Shown: positions 25,675 through 33,336 of the stretch, in pieces
How the letters are laid out: each line of letters starts with the position of its first letter
How positions within the stretch are numbered: the stretch's first letter is position 1
Assembly (NCBI GenBank): GCA_027491485.1
Contig: JAOZGR010000001.1
Span: forward strand, 186,001-250,000
Source: Thermoproteota archaeon
Lineage (GTDB): Archaea > Korarchaeota > Korarchaeia > Korarchaeales > Korarchaeaceae
Direction: 5' to 3'
DNA: 64,000 nt
Notes under the pieces: generated by a model
Told to the model about the DNA's origin: nothing
What the model saw: only the letters and a program-made list of their open reading frames with translations
Database searches by the model: none
Translations under genes and position numbers: made by a program

Positions 25675-26367
25675 ATGTACCTCCTCTTCGATTTCTGGAG
25701 GACCATCATAGATCCCCCTGAAGATCTAGACCAGTACTATCTTTTTAGAGTAAAGAGGATATTAGAGGTTGAAGGAGTCTCGAATGAGGAGCAATTAAGC
25801 AAAGCATTTCACATTTACACAAGTATATTTAAAGTACTAGATACTAGGAGGAGATCTGAGGGGGTAGAGATTCCTGGTCAGCTGGAGGTCGAACTACTAC
25901 TGAAATGTATAGGTGTTGACGAGATCAGAGAAGAACACATGTTAGCCTATGCTTCACCTATGCTAGAACTCACCAGGGTGAAGCCTTTCGTCAGGGAAAC
26001 CCTCAATCAGCTCAGGAATGAAGGTTATAAAATGGCTATCGTCTCCAATACCCCCTACCACCCAATGGTAGAAGCCAAGCTAAGAAGAGAGAATCTGTTA
26101 GACTACTTTGATGCTATTGTATCCTCACATAAGGTGGGGCTGAGGAAACCCCTCAGCAGAATTTTCATGCATGCTGTTGAATTACTGGGTGGAAATATTA
26201 ATGAGGCTATTATGATAGGCGACTCGCCCTATGAGGATATAATGGGTGCTAAGAGGTTAGGCATGAAAGCTATATGGGTTTTCAAGGAAAATGAAAAGAT
26301 ACACCCTCCAGCTGATGCTGTTATTAAAAGGTTCAGTGAGTTAATCACGGTACTGAAGGTGATATAA
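25675..26367 (+). CDS. HAD superfamily hydrolase with aromatic residue at motif I +2
   Basis: The ATG at 25675 begins the HAD fold directly (MYLLFDFWRTIIDPP), so the upstream 36 codons are not used. The nucleophile region DFWRT has the first aspartate but tryptophan at +2 where phosphatases carry the acid/base aspartate. Motif II is IVSNTPY, motif III lysine is in GLRKP, and motif IV is MIGDSPYEDIMGA. The 230-residue size and helical cap fit the haloacid-dehalogenase/epoxide-type C1-cap group. The substrate is unknown. The gene is coupled by a one-base overlap to the Trm112-like gene. Confidence 0.83.
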   Translation: MYLLFDFWRTIIDPPEDLDQYYLFRVKRILEVEGVSNEEQLSKAFHIYTSIFKVLDTRRRSEGVEIPGQLEVELLLKCIGVDEIREEHMLAYASPMLELTRVKPFVRETLNQLRNEGYKMAIVSNTPYHPMVEAKLRRENLLDYFDAIVSSHKVGLRKPLSRIFMHAVELLGGNINEAIMIGDSPYEDIMGAKRLGMKAIWVFKENEKIHPPADAVIKRFSELITVLKVI

Positions 26368-26648
26368 TGAGGAGAAGACTCTTAGATTTACTCGCATGCC
26401 CTGTTTGTCACCACTTTCCCCTTAAACTGATGGTAGAAGCCGAAGAAGAGGGCCATGGTCTCCCTAAGGAGCCTGATAAACCTCTTTGCGAACGATGGTG
26501 CGCTTACATAGAAGATGAGCCAAAAGATCCTAGAAATTGTGCAGAATGTATGAGAGTTGATATAGTATCTGGGAAGCTTATCTGCGAAGGCTGTGGGGCA
26601 GAGTATAGAATAGAGGCAGGAGTTCCTAGAATGCTCCCTCCCTCATAA
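26367..26648 (+). CDS. Trm112-like methyltransferase activator
   Basis: The 93-residue protein has the Trm112 plan. MRRRLLDLLACPVCHHFPLKL leads into a central insert containing two more cysteine-rich stretches (CERWCAYIEDEP, CAECMRV). The zinc ribbon then closes with LICEGCGAEYRIEAGVPRMLP. In archaea and eukaryotes Trm112 binds and stabilises several tRNA, rRNA and release-factor methyltransferases. The acidic insert is longer than in bacterial YcaR-like relatives. The start overlaps the HAD stop. No partner methyltransferase is adjacent. Confidence 0.85.
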   Translation: MRRRLLDLLACPVCHHFPLKLMVEAEEEGHGLPKEPDKPLCERWCAYIEDEPKDPRNCAECMRVDIVSGKLICEGCGAEYRIEAGVPRMLPPS

Positions 26649-26699
26649 TTTAATGAAAAACTATTATTCCCCTCGTAAGTTAGATCTCTGGGATTAAGA

Positions 26700-27218
26700 A
26701 TGCCAAGGATAGTGGTAGTACGTGGGGATATAACTGAGATTGAAGCCGATGCCATAGTTAATCCTGCTAATGTCCAGATGATAATGGGGGGCGGTGTAGC
26801 CGGAGCTATAAGGAGGAAGGGCGGTGAGAAGATCCAGCAGGAAGCATTGAAGAAAGCTCCTGTCCGTATAGGTAGCGCTATAGTCACTGGAGCCGGGAGG
26901 CTTAAAGCACGGTATGTAATACATGCACCCACTGTTGAGACTCCTGGAGGAAAGAGTAGCCTTGAATTCATTAGAAAAGCCGTCAAAGCCGCAATATCCA
27001 AGGCTGAGGAAATGGGTCTTAAAAATATAGCTTTCCCGGCAATGGGAGCAGGTATTGGTGGCATTCCAGTTGAGAAATCGGTGGAGATCATCCTAGAGGA
27101 GACAATAAAATCGAATCTTGAGGAGATCATCTTAGTAGCCTGGAGTATTGAGGACTTTAAGACCTTTCAGAGGGTTGCCGCTCAAAAGGGTATTGATACC
27201 ATTACTGAGGATCTCTAA
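26700..27218 (+). CDS. Macro domain protein (ADP-ribose binding/hydrolysis)
   Basis: The 172 residues form one macro domain. It has RGDITEIEADAIVNPANVQM and the GGGVAGAIRRKGG loop near the N-terminus, GAGRLKARYVIHAP in the middle, and AFPAMGAGIGGIPVEKS toward the C-terminus. These loops bind the ADP-ribose phosphates. Family members remove ADP-ribose from proteins or RNA, or hydrolyse ADP-ribose 1''-phosphate. The latter is a product of the KptA pathway, and kptA is present at 3.2 kb. A link is possible but unproven. Confidence 0.93.
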   Translation: MPRIVVVRGDITEIEADAIVNPANVQMIMGGGVAGAIRRKGGEKIQQEALKKAPVRIGSAIVTGAGRLKARYVIHAPTVETPGGKSSLEFIRKAVKAAISKAEEMGLKNIAFPAMGAGIGGIPVEKSVEIILEETIKSNLEEIILVAWSIEDFKTFQRVAAQKGIDTITEDL

Positions 27219-27344
27219 TATCGCCGTACGAAGAGAACTCTAAAAATACAGGTTGAAAAATTATTTAAGGATAATTATAAGTGCTAAAATGCTCCAAGCA
27301 AACTCTCTGAGTGATGCCTATATCCGACCATGAGAGTGTAAGAT
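27219..27344. other. Intergenic region before tRNA-Tyr
   Basis: No coding frame is convincing. There are AT-rich elements (TTATTTAA at 27261-27268, ATTATAAG at 27273-27280) and a 6-bp inverted repeat, ACTCTC/GAGAGT (27302-27307 and 27332-27337), around a 24-base loop. Confidence 0.4.
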
Positions 27345-27352
27345 TAATATAG
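27345..27352 (+). promoter_or_regulatory. TATA box of tRNA-Tyr
   Basis: TAATATAG lies about 26-30 bases before the mature 5' end at 27377, the usual position for an archaeal tRNA promoter. Confidence 0.5.
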
Positions 27353-27376
27353 ATAGTAGGTTCACTACGTATAGGG

Positions 27377-27495
27377 CGGGGCGTAGCTCAGCTCGGTAGA
27401 GCGGCCGGCTGTAGTGAGCGCGGTCCCGCGCTCCGTCAGCGGTCGCCCTCACAGATACCGGCAGGTCGGGGGTTCAAGTCCCCCCGCCCCGACCA
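27377..27495 (+). tRNA. tRNA-Tyr(GTA) with 42-nt intron
   Basis: The acceptor arm CGGGGCG (27377-27383) pairs with CGCCCCG (27485-27491); A73 and encoded CCA (27493-27495) follow. The D stem is GCTC/GAGC. The anticodon stem is GCCGG (27404-27408) with CCGGC (27458-27462), and the anticodon GTA is at 27411-27413. The T stem is GGGGG/CCCCC with loop TTCAAGT. C1-G72 is the archaeal Tyr identity pair. The intron (27415-27456) interrupts positions 37/38. A bulge-helix-bulge is visible: the central helix CTGT/ACAG, 3-nt bulges AGT and ATA, and the inner helix GAG/CTC. The splicing endonuclease should cut there. A minus-strand reading frame ends inside the 3' part of this gene. Confidence 0.95.
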
Positions 27496-27863
27496 CTAAA
27501 GGTCCTCCTCATTATATATGAGCCAAGTAATGTTCCCTCCAAGTCTTGAGCCAGTATTTTCTTAGCTACCCTCGCAAGCTCCTCCGAGTCCATCAGTTTT
27601 ACGACACTGTAGGCTAGCTTCCTAAGAGAGTCGTGCTCTTCGCATGCCAAGAATAAATCCTCGTCAGCATACTCTATCCCTCGCTTTAAGAGTGTGTAAA
27701 CCTCTAGCTTATAATTTTCGTCGGATATTAAACTCATTGCATTATAGAAGTCTCTTCTGAGCTCTGATAGTGCCAGTGAGATATCTCTATCACTTACATG
27801 AGAATTCATCCTCAAATCAGCCAAAACTTTCCTGAGTATACCCCTAGTCTGATCTCTAGACAT
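27474..27863 (-). CDS. Hypothetical helical protein whose 3' end overlaps tRNA-Tyr
   Basis: The 129-residue protein is helical and polar, with DISLALSELRRDFYNAMSL, YKLEVYTLLKRGIEYADEDLF and SEELARVAKKILAQDLEG. I see no known domain. The last seven codons (SGRGGGT then stop) are read from the antisense of the tRNA acceptor and T arm. The stop is fixed, so the real C-terminus includes these residues unless the gene is not expressed. The compositional match to protein elsewhere in the frame supports it being real. Confidence 0.6.
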   Translation of the reverse strand: MSRDQTRGILRKVLADLRMNSHVSDRDISLALSELRRDFYNAMSLISDENYKLEVYTLLKRGIEYADEDLFLACEEHDSLRKLAYSVVKLMDSEELARVAKKILAQDLEGTLLGSYIMRRTFSGRGGGT

Positions 27864-27914
27864 TTCTCCTAACGCCTGCTAAGTAATGAGAGAACTTCTA
27901 ATGTATATATTTTG

Positions 27915-28052
27915 TAGTGAGGCCGGGGTGCATGGGGGATGAGGGTCGGCCGGCTTACCTTACCCTTTTGAGTGTCCCCGGAGCGATGATGAAGTGGTCC
28001 TCCCCTGACCCCCTCTGATCTTAGATGGGCTTATGATTGCCGGGGCCCGACC
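27915..28052 (+). ncRNA. GC-rich, possibly structured RNA (candidate)
   Basis: This 138-base stretch has about 60% G+C in a 43% background. It follows TATATATTTTG at about 27904-27914, which could be a promoter. Possible pairings are CCCCGG (27976-27981) with CCGGGG (28040-28045), AGGGT with ACCCT (27942-27946 and 27961-27965), and GGTCGG with CCGACC across the element. ATGATGA at 27986-27992 followed 12 bases later by CTGA looks like one half of a box C/D pair. It is not an obvious RNase P, SRP or 5S RNA. It overlaps the 3' end of a possible minus-strand gene. Confidence 0.3.
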
Positions 28053-28304
28053 AAAAAGGATACTTACTTCTATCTTTTTCCCAACATATATGGCTCGCTT
28101 TTTAGAAAACATGCCCACTAATAATTTGATGAGAGACAGGTACCTCACCCTAGTATCGGCTACCCTCTCGAGAAGTATTAAGTCCAATGAACGTGATGCC
28201 ACACCATTACAGGGGGTTAATGGAACTGTGCAGTGTGGAACTAACTCTGATAATAGCTTTGTACGCTCTCCGTCAAAGGATGGCCTATCATTAGTCGCGG
28301 CCAT
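27960..28304 (-). CDS. Hypothetical protein (uncertain)
   Basis: The ATG at 28304 gives 114 residues. The middle is protein-like and has amphipathic helix patterns (ERTKLLSELVPHCTVP, RSLDLILLERVADTRVRYLSLIKLLVGMF, KKRAIYVGKKIEVSILFG). The last 25 residues are rich in Ser, Gly and Arg and come from the GC-rich candidate RNA region. No family is recognised. A plus-strand frame of 92 codons over the same bases is less protein-like. It diverges from the dolichol-kinase-like gene with 13 bases between starts. Confidence 0.4.
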   Translation of the reverse strand: MAATNDRPSFDGERTKLLSELVPHCTVPLTPCNGVASRSLDLILLERVADTRVRYLSLIKLLVGMFSKKRAIYVGKKIEVSILFGRAPAIISPSKIRGGQGRTTSSSLRGHSKG

Positions 28305-28317
28305 TTCATGAGTTGGG

Positions 28318-28959
28318 GTGAATAAGGTGATAAACGAGATCCTACGTAAGGCTTTACACATACTGCTCTCACTACTCCTTCTAGCTCCCATACTAATGAA
28401 GCCGTGGATTTGCCCAGAGGAGATATACGCCATAGCTCTGATTGTGGGGGGTTGGATTTACTCTATGCAGGTAAGGGGACCCCCCCACTGGTTAAAGGCA
28501 AGTATGCATATTCCTCAACCTAAAGGAGTAGAGGTCGCTGTTGAAGCCTTTAACAGACTTGTGAGTCTAGTAGAAAGGGATTACGAGAGGAGAACTGGAT
28601 GGCTAGGTATGTTATCGGGTTTATTAGGTGTTTCCTCGACGTATTTCCTCTTCGGAGATCTAGTAACGTATGGTATACTAGCCTTAGTGTTGACTGACGG
28701 CTTGTCTGCTATAGTCGGTATATCGCTTGGTAGGACTAAGGTTCCCTTCTCAGATGGAAGTTTAGAAGGTACTCTAGCGGGGTTCCTCTCCTATCTCATA
28801 GCTCTACTGCTGTTAGGCATTAACCTTACGAATTCAGTCGTTATAGCAGTAGTATCAACGTTATCCGAGCTATATGGGGGAGAGGATAACATCTCAGTAC
28901 CGCTAGCTTCAACCCTCGCAGCTTTCCTGCTTGGTGTTTCTCCTCTCATAAGCCAGTAA
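28318..28959 (+). CDS. Dolichol/phytol kinase-like membrane protein
   Basis: The 213 residues contain six or so membrane helices and the motifs of CTP-dependent polyprenol kinases of the Sec59/CdsA-related group. EILRKALHI lies at the N-terminus, LVLTDGLSAIVGISLGRTK and SLEGTLAGFLSYL in the middle, and LSELYGGEDNISVPLAST near the end. These enzymes phosphorylate dolichol or phytol using CTP or another nucleotide. The product would feed lipid-linked sugars, and the carrier could be recycled by the UppP enzyme at 19.9 kb. The start is GTG 28318 or 28327. Its 3' end overlaps the convergent methyltransferase by 51 bases. Confidence 0.82.
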   Translation: MNKVINEILRKALHILLSLLLLAPILMKPWICPEEIYAIALIVGGWIYSMQVRGPPHWLKASMHIPQPKGVEVAVEAFNRLVSLVERDYERRTGWLGMLSGLLGVSSTYFLFGDLVTYGILALVLTDGLSAIVGISLGRTKVPFSDGSLEGTLAGFLSYLIALLLLGINLTNSVVIAVVSTLSELYGGEDNISVPLASTLAAFLLGVSPLISQ

Positions 28960-30093
28960 TCTTGCTTCTACCCCTCCATAGAGGATCCTCCTATTATACA
29001 CTAACTTTAACACCCTCATAGCATTCATTAACTTAGGAAGGGCTGGTCCAGCAGATATAGCACTAAACCTGAGTTCTAGCCTCTCCTGCAGGGATTCACT
29101 CATTCCTCTAAATACATCAGATAACCTCCGGTTTCTTCCCATCCTTAACTCGAATGGGGGATCCGTCACGACTGCACCTATCCTATTAAAGTACTCACCT
29201 AATTTCGATGCATCCCCTAACAGGAATTTCATATTAACACCAGCAGAGTCAGCATTAAGCTTTGCTCCCGCTATACTCTTTGGACTGATGTCCATGCATA
29301 CGACGCATGGGTTGAGATCTCGTGAGATGAAGTTGTCGGCCCATGACATTACCTCTTCCTGCCTCACTCCAGAGAATAGATGGATATGTTCTACAGGATA
29401 ATACCTCCTCCATTTTCCAGGTGGTACTTTTTGCGTAGCTAATACGGCTTCTATTGGTATAGTCCCTCCACCACACATAGGATCTATGAGTGGGACTTCA
29501 GGGTCCTTTCTAAGAGTATCAAGCCATTTACTCAGCTTTACTAAGGAATATGCAATTATAGGATTAAGAGATGTCCTATGATTGAATACCCTATATCCTC
29601 TCCTATGAAGACTTTCTCCAGATGTGTCTAAACCTATTATGAGTAGGTTTCCCGTCACATATGCCCTCACCAATACATCTGGTTTCCTCAAATTAGCCCT
29701 TATCCTATTACCGGTGTCAGCTAGGAACCTCTCCACTATTGCCTCCCCTATGGTAGCGGCCACCTCTACACTCGTAAACTCATTATTCCCAGTCCTTTCG
29801 GCTCTTACAGCGAATGAAGACTCATGGTGGAATAGAGTGGGCCAGTCTACCTCGAGAGCTGCCTTCTTAATGTTCTCTAGGTTCATAGGATCGATAATCC
29901 CCCTAAATAACACTACCAGAAATCTCGTCGCTGTACGGCTCATGTAGTTCATCAGAATTACGTCCTCTGGACTGGCTAGGAACTCTATCTTCCCGGGAGC
30001 TACTTTCGCAAGAGTAGTTCCTACAAGCTCCCTTATCTCCTCACAGAGGAAGTCTTCCAAGCCGGGTATTGTCACACCAAGTACCCTTAGCAT
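28909..30093 (-). CDS. THUMP-domain RNA guanine N2-methyltransferase (Trm14/TrmN-like)
   Basis: The 394-residue protein begins with a ferredoxin-like and THUMP region (about residues 1-165). A Rossmann methyltransferase domain follows. It shows PLIDPMCGGGTIPIEAVLATQ (motif I), VVCMDISPKSIAGAKLNADSAG (motif II), FLLGDASKLGEYF and the catalytic TDPPFELRMGR in place of (N/D)PPY. The combination matches archaeal Trm14, which makes m2G at tRNA position 6, and the related RlmL group. The exact target nucleotide is inferred only from the family. It diverges from the DegT aminotransferase gene. Confidence 0.9.
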   Translation of the reverse strand: MLRVLGVTIPGLEDFLCEEIRELVGTTLAKVAPGKIEFLASPEDVILMNYMSRTATRFLVVLFRGIIDPMNLENIKKAALEVDWPTLFHHESSFAVRAERTGNNEFTSVEVAATIGEAIVERFLADTGNRIRANLRKPDVLVRAYVTGNLLIIGLDTSGESLHRRGYRVFNHRTSLNPIIAYSLVKLSKWLDTLRKDPEVPLIDPMCGGGTIPIEAVLATQKVPPGKWRRYYPVEHIHLFSGVRQEEVMSWADNFISRDLNPCVVCMDISPKSIAGAKLNADSAGVNMKFLLGDASKLGEYFNRIGAVVTDPPFELRMGRNRRLSDVFRGMSESLQERLELRFSAISAGPALPKLMNAMRVLKLVYNRRILYGGVEARLLAYERRNTKQESCEG

Positions 30094-30136
30094 ACCCTTA
30101 TGTTTTAGTGAGCAAGTCTGTTTTTAAGGTGGTCTG

Positions 30137-31264
30137 ATGATACCAATAGCCAGACCATGCATAGGCGATGAAGAGATCGAAGAAGTCAAGAAAGTCCTCA
30201 GATCCGGTATGCTTGCTCAAGGGAAAAAGGTTGAGGAATTTGAACGCTCCTTCGCTGAGTATGTTGGGACGAAATATGCGGTAGCTGTATCTAATGGTAC
30301 TGCCGCCCTGCATGTTGCTCTCATCTCAATGGGCATAGGCCCTGGAGACGAGGTCATCGTGCCCAGCTATACATTCTATGCAACAGCATCCTCTGTTATA
30401 TTATCGGGCGCCAAGCCAGTATTTGTAGATGTGGACTTAAGGACAGGTACTATGGATCCAAAAGATTTATCTAGTAAGATAACGGATAGGACTAAAGCCA
30501 TCATACCCGTACATATACATGGTCACCCTGCAGACATGGATTCTATTAGAGAGGCTATTGGGGACAGAGAAATCTATGTGTTGGAGGATTCTGCCCAAGC
30601 TCATGGAGCTATGTATAAAGGAGAGAAGGTGGGGAGCTTAGGAGAAGCTGCCGTGTTCAGCTTTTATCCGACCAAAAACATGACAACCGGAGAAGGGGGT
30701 ATTATAACTACTGATGATGAGTACATATACAATCGAGCCAGAGCTATAAGAGATCAAGGCCAGACCTCGAAATATGAGCACCATTATGTTGGATTCAATT
30801 ACAGAATGACAGAAATAAACGCAGTCATAGGCATAGTCCAACTTAGGAAGCTCGATCATTTCAATAAAAGGAGAAAGGAAATAGCTTCGATATACACCGA
30901 AGAACTCTCTAGTATTGTTGACACACCATTCATCGCCGAATGGGCTGAGCCCGTCTGGCACCTCTATCCTATAAGGGTGAGGCATAGGGATAAAGCTGTT
31001 CAAATGCTTAGGGAGAGAGGAATACTTGCCAGACCAGCCTACCCTATGCCCCTACAGAAGCAGCCAGTGATGTCTAAGCTTGGGGATAAGGAATATAATT
31101 TCCTCTATGTCCTATTCAGAGATACCCACTATGATAACGTGGATACGCCTAATGCGGAGGTCCTTACTAGGGAGATCTTATATCTTCCCATCTACCATTG
31201 CATGACCGATGAAGAAGTAGAGGAGGTAGTGAAGAATTCTAAGGAGGTATTTAGCTCCCTTTGA
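30137..31264 (+). CDS. DegT/DnrJ/EryC1/StrS family aminotransferase
   Basis: This pyridoxal-phosphate enzyme transfers amino groups onto nucleotide-linked keto sugars. In the 375 residues, IPIARPCIGDEEIEEVKKVL is the usual start. SNGTAALHVALISMGIGPGDEVIVP binds the cofactor phosphate, LEDSAQAHGA follows, and SFYPTKNMTTGEGGII holds the Schiff-base lysine (about residue 186). The NYRMTEINAVIGIVQL motif is also present. No sugar pathway genes are adjacent, although a nucleotide-sugar dehydrogenase is at 58.8 kb. The 3' end overlaps pyrG by 14 bases. Confidence 0.92.
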   Translation: MIPIARPCIGDEEIEEVKKVLRSGMLAQGKKVEEFERSFAEYVGTKYAVAVSNGTAALHVALISMGIGPGDEVIVPSYTFYATASSVILSGAKPVFVDVDLRTGTMDPKDLSSKITDRTKAIIPVHIHGHPADMDSIREAIGDREIYVLEDSAQAHGAMYKGEKVGSLGEAAVFSFYPTKNMTTGEGGIITTDDEYIYNRARAIRDQGQTSKYEHHYVGFNYRMTEINAVIGIVQLRKLDHFNKRRKEIASIYTEELSSIVDTPFIAEWAEPVWHLYPIRVRHRDKAVQMLRERGILARPAYPMPLQKQPVMSKLGDKEYNFLYVLFRDTHYDNVDTPNAEVLTREILYLPIYHCMTDEEVEEVVKNSKEVFSSL

Positions 31265-32879
31265 TCGCTTCTATGAAAGATCCATAGGTAGGGCTAGGCT
31301 TCCCGGGTCTAGACTTGAATTCGGGATGGAACTGTACTCCAAGATAGTAGGGGTGGCCCTCGACCTCGAAGGCATTTATTATCCTGCCCGAGGGATCTAC
31401 GGCAGTTATCTTATATCCCTTCTCGCTCATCTTCTCTGCATACTGAGTTATTATATGATATCTGTGTCTAAACCTCTCCACGATCCTCTCTCTTCCATAA
31501 GCTCTCCTTAGTATCCCATCTAATAGTACGACCTCATGTCCCCCTAACCTCATCGTACCACCTATTTCCTCGATCTCCCTTTGCTCGGGTAGTAGGTCGA
31601 TCACTGGCCATGAGGTTTGTGGATCTATCTCGGTTGAGTTGGCATCTTCCCATCCCATAACCTCCCTAGCAAATGCTACGGTCCCTAGTTGTGCGCCAAA
31701 GCATATGCCTAGGAAGGGTTTCCCCTCCTTTAGGGCCCATATCGCGGCTGATATCATACCTTCAGTACCTCTAGATCCAAATCCAGGCGTCAGTATTATA
31801 CCAGCGGATTCTTCCAATTTATCCCAGCCTTTGCCCCTCTCGAGCCCCTCCGAATCTACTGGCTCTATAACTGGCTTCACCCCGCTATAAGCTCCAGCAT
31901 GTTTTATCGCCTCCACAATAGAGATGTAGACATCTGACATTTTCCAGTATTTGCCTACCATGGCTATCTTGATGGGTCTCCCCTCCTTAAATGTCTGTAC
32001 AATATTTTTCCATTCCTCCAAGTCTGGTTCCCCCTTCAAGTTTAGTTTCTCTTCGAGCTTACTCCCTAGTCCCCTCTCCTCGAAATATATTGGTAGCTCA
32101 TATACTACATCTAAGTCTGGGTCCTCGAACACTGAGTCATAGGGTACGCTAGCATAAAGGGCGAGCTTCCTCTTTACAGAATCTGGTAATGGAGAAGGTG
32201 TTCTTGCAATCACAAAGTCTGGAGGTAGACCTGCTGCAAGCACTTCCCTAAAGAATAGTTGGGCTGGTTTCGTCTTGAACTCCCCAACAGTTTCGACGTA
32301 GGGTACGTAGGTCACATGTACATGAACTGAATTGTTAGTGCCCACTTCCATTCTTAACTGTCTTAGTGCCTCCACAAAAGCCATTGCCTCATAGTCACCA
32401 ACGGTCCCACCTAACTCTACAACTAGAACATCAGGCTCTTCCCTATTCGCAACATCGTATATCCTTCTCTTTATCTGGTTAGTAACATGAGGGATAAGTC
32501 GTATAGTCTGGCCCAGGTACTCACCCTTTCTTTCACCTAAGATGACGCTCAGCATTATCTGACCGCTAGTTATGTTATTTGAGGGATGCATACAGATATC
32601 CAAGAATCTCTCATAATGGCCAAAGTCCTCGTCTATTTCTGCTATGTTAAATTCGGTGCCCTTTCCTGGCTTAAAATTCCATACATCTTCTGTTACGAAG
32701 ACTTCTCCGTGCTCAACTGGGTTCAAAGTGCCTGGATCTGGGTTTAGGTAAGGATCTATTTTTATCATAGAGACTGTGAAGCCCCTTGACTGCATTAATT
32801 TGCCTATTGAGGCTGCTATCACACCTTTACCTAGACCACTTATTACACCACCTGTAACAATGACTAACTTGAAATTCAC
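31251..32879 (-). CDS. pyrG: CTP synthase
   Basis: CTP synthase aminates UTP with glutamine nitrogen. The amidoligase domain (residues 1-265 or so) has KLVIVTGGVISGLGKGVIAASIG, KIDPYLNPDPGT and PVEHGEVFVTEDVWN. The glutaminase domain has the cysteine in PFLGICFGAQLG and the His-Glu pair near YLGVQFHPEFKSRPGKPSP. Both halves are complete and total about 542 residues. I choose GTG 32879 because the protein then starts MNFKLVIVTGG as in relatives and TATA-like sequence lies about 26 bases farther up than its transcript start. ATG 32900 is in frame as an alternative. Confidence 0.96.
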   Translation of the reverse strand: MNFKLVIVTGGVISGLGKGVIAASIGKLMQSRGFTVSMIKIDPYLNPDPGTLNPVEHGEVFVTEDVWNFKPGKGTEFNIAEIDEDFGHYERFLDICMHPSNNITSGQIMLSVILGERKGEYLGQTIRLIPHVTNQIKRRIYDVANREEPDVLVVELGGTVGDYEAMAFVEALRQLRMEVGTNNSVHVHVTYVPYVETVGEFKTKPAQLFFREVLAAGLPPDFVIARTPSPLPDSVKRKLALYASVPYDSVFEDPDLDVVYELPIYFEERGLGSKLEEKLNLKGEPDLEEWKNIVQTFKEGRPIKIAMVGKYWKMSDVYISIVEAIKHAGAYSGVKPVIEPVDSEGLERGKGWDKLEESAGIILTPGFGSRGTEGMISAAIWALKEGKPFLGICFGAQLGTVAFAREVMGWEDANSTEIDPQTSWPVIDLLPEQREIEEIGGTMRLGGHEVVLLDGILRRAYGRERIVERFRHRYHIITQYAEKMSEKGYKITAVDPSGRIINAFEVEGHPYYLGVQFHPEFKSRPGKPSPTYGSFIEAIKGS

Positions 32880-32940
32880 GCATATAAGACGCGCTCGCAT
32901 TACATAAAAACTTTAAATCGTGCTTAAGACCTATCCAAGA

Positions 32941-33219
32941 CTAGGACTTTTCGATTATTTCCTCAAAAACAAGTCTTTTTATCTCTTCGAGCTTGTTCAG
33001 TCCTCTCTTGTACTGATCTTCTGAAATAGATCCCATATTCCTCCACGTATCCAAATTTCTTCTTAGTTGCTCAAATAAGGCACTTATGCTCTCTTTCGAG
33101 AGTAGCTCTAAGATCCTGAGTATTTCATTGACGCGACATTCGCTCCCATTTATATAGCCCCTCAGTTCCGCCATTATGGCATTGTAGGCATGTTCGAAAC
33201 CAGTCGACATGTGTATCAT
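32941..33219 (-). CDS. Small helical hypothetical protein
   Basis: A strong GGAGGTGA six bases before ATG 33219 fixes the start. The 92 residues form several amphipathic helices (AYNAIMAELRGYI, VNEILRILELLSKESISALFEQL, QYKRGLNKLEEIKRLVFEEI) with a single cysteine and no membrane segment. No family is recognised. The 117-base upstream gap is AT-rich with TATATAATTTTT-like promoter sequence on the minus strand near 33315. Confidence 0.65.
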   Translation of the reverse strand: MIHMSTGFEHAYNAIMAELRGYINGSECRVNEILRILELLSKESISALFEQLRRNLDTWRNMGSISEDQYKRGLNKLEEIKRLVFEEIIEKS

Positions 33220-33336
33220 ACTTTGTCACCTCCATGATGTTAGCTTCGTCCTCGTAGTTAAATATTATGTAGAATAAGGTGCATCTGGTTTATGTACTTC
33301 GTACTTATTTGTTTAAAAATTATATATCGTAGGGTG

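Noticed and set aside
27288-27340. Possible C/D sRNA upstream of tRNA-Tyr (CTGA GTGATGC, 12 bases, ATGA)
   Set aside because: Box C is not recognisable, the D box is ATGA, and D' and C' touch without a spacer. The hairpin ACTCTC/GAGAGT is more likely chance or part of the promoter region.
27986-28018. ATGATGA followed by 12 bases and CTGA as a C/D sRNA
   Set aside because: Only half of the pattern is present; no C' lies between the two CTGA copies and the flanks do not form the usual stem. Kept only as part of the GC-rich RNA candidate.
28033-28311. Plus-strand frame of 92 codons opposite the 27960-28304 gene
   Set aside because: It lacks helix or domain patterns, has no ribosome-binding site and overlaps a more protein-like minus frame; neither is certain.
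33220-33336. Tandem-like TACTTCGTACTTATT in the gap before the 92-residue protein
   Set aside because: The repeat unit is only about 7 bases and occurs twice; this is not enough to call an operator or repeat element.
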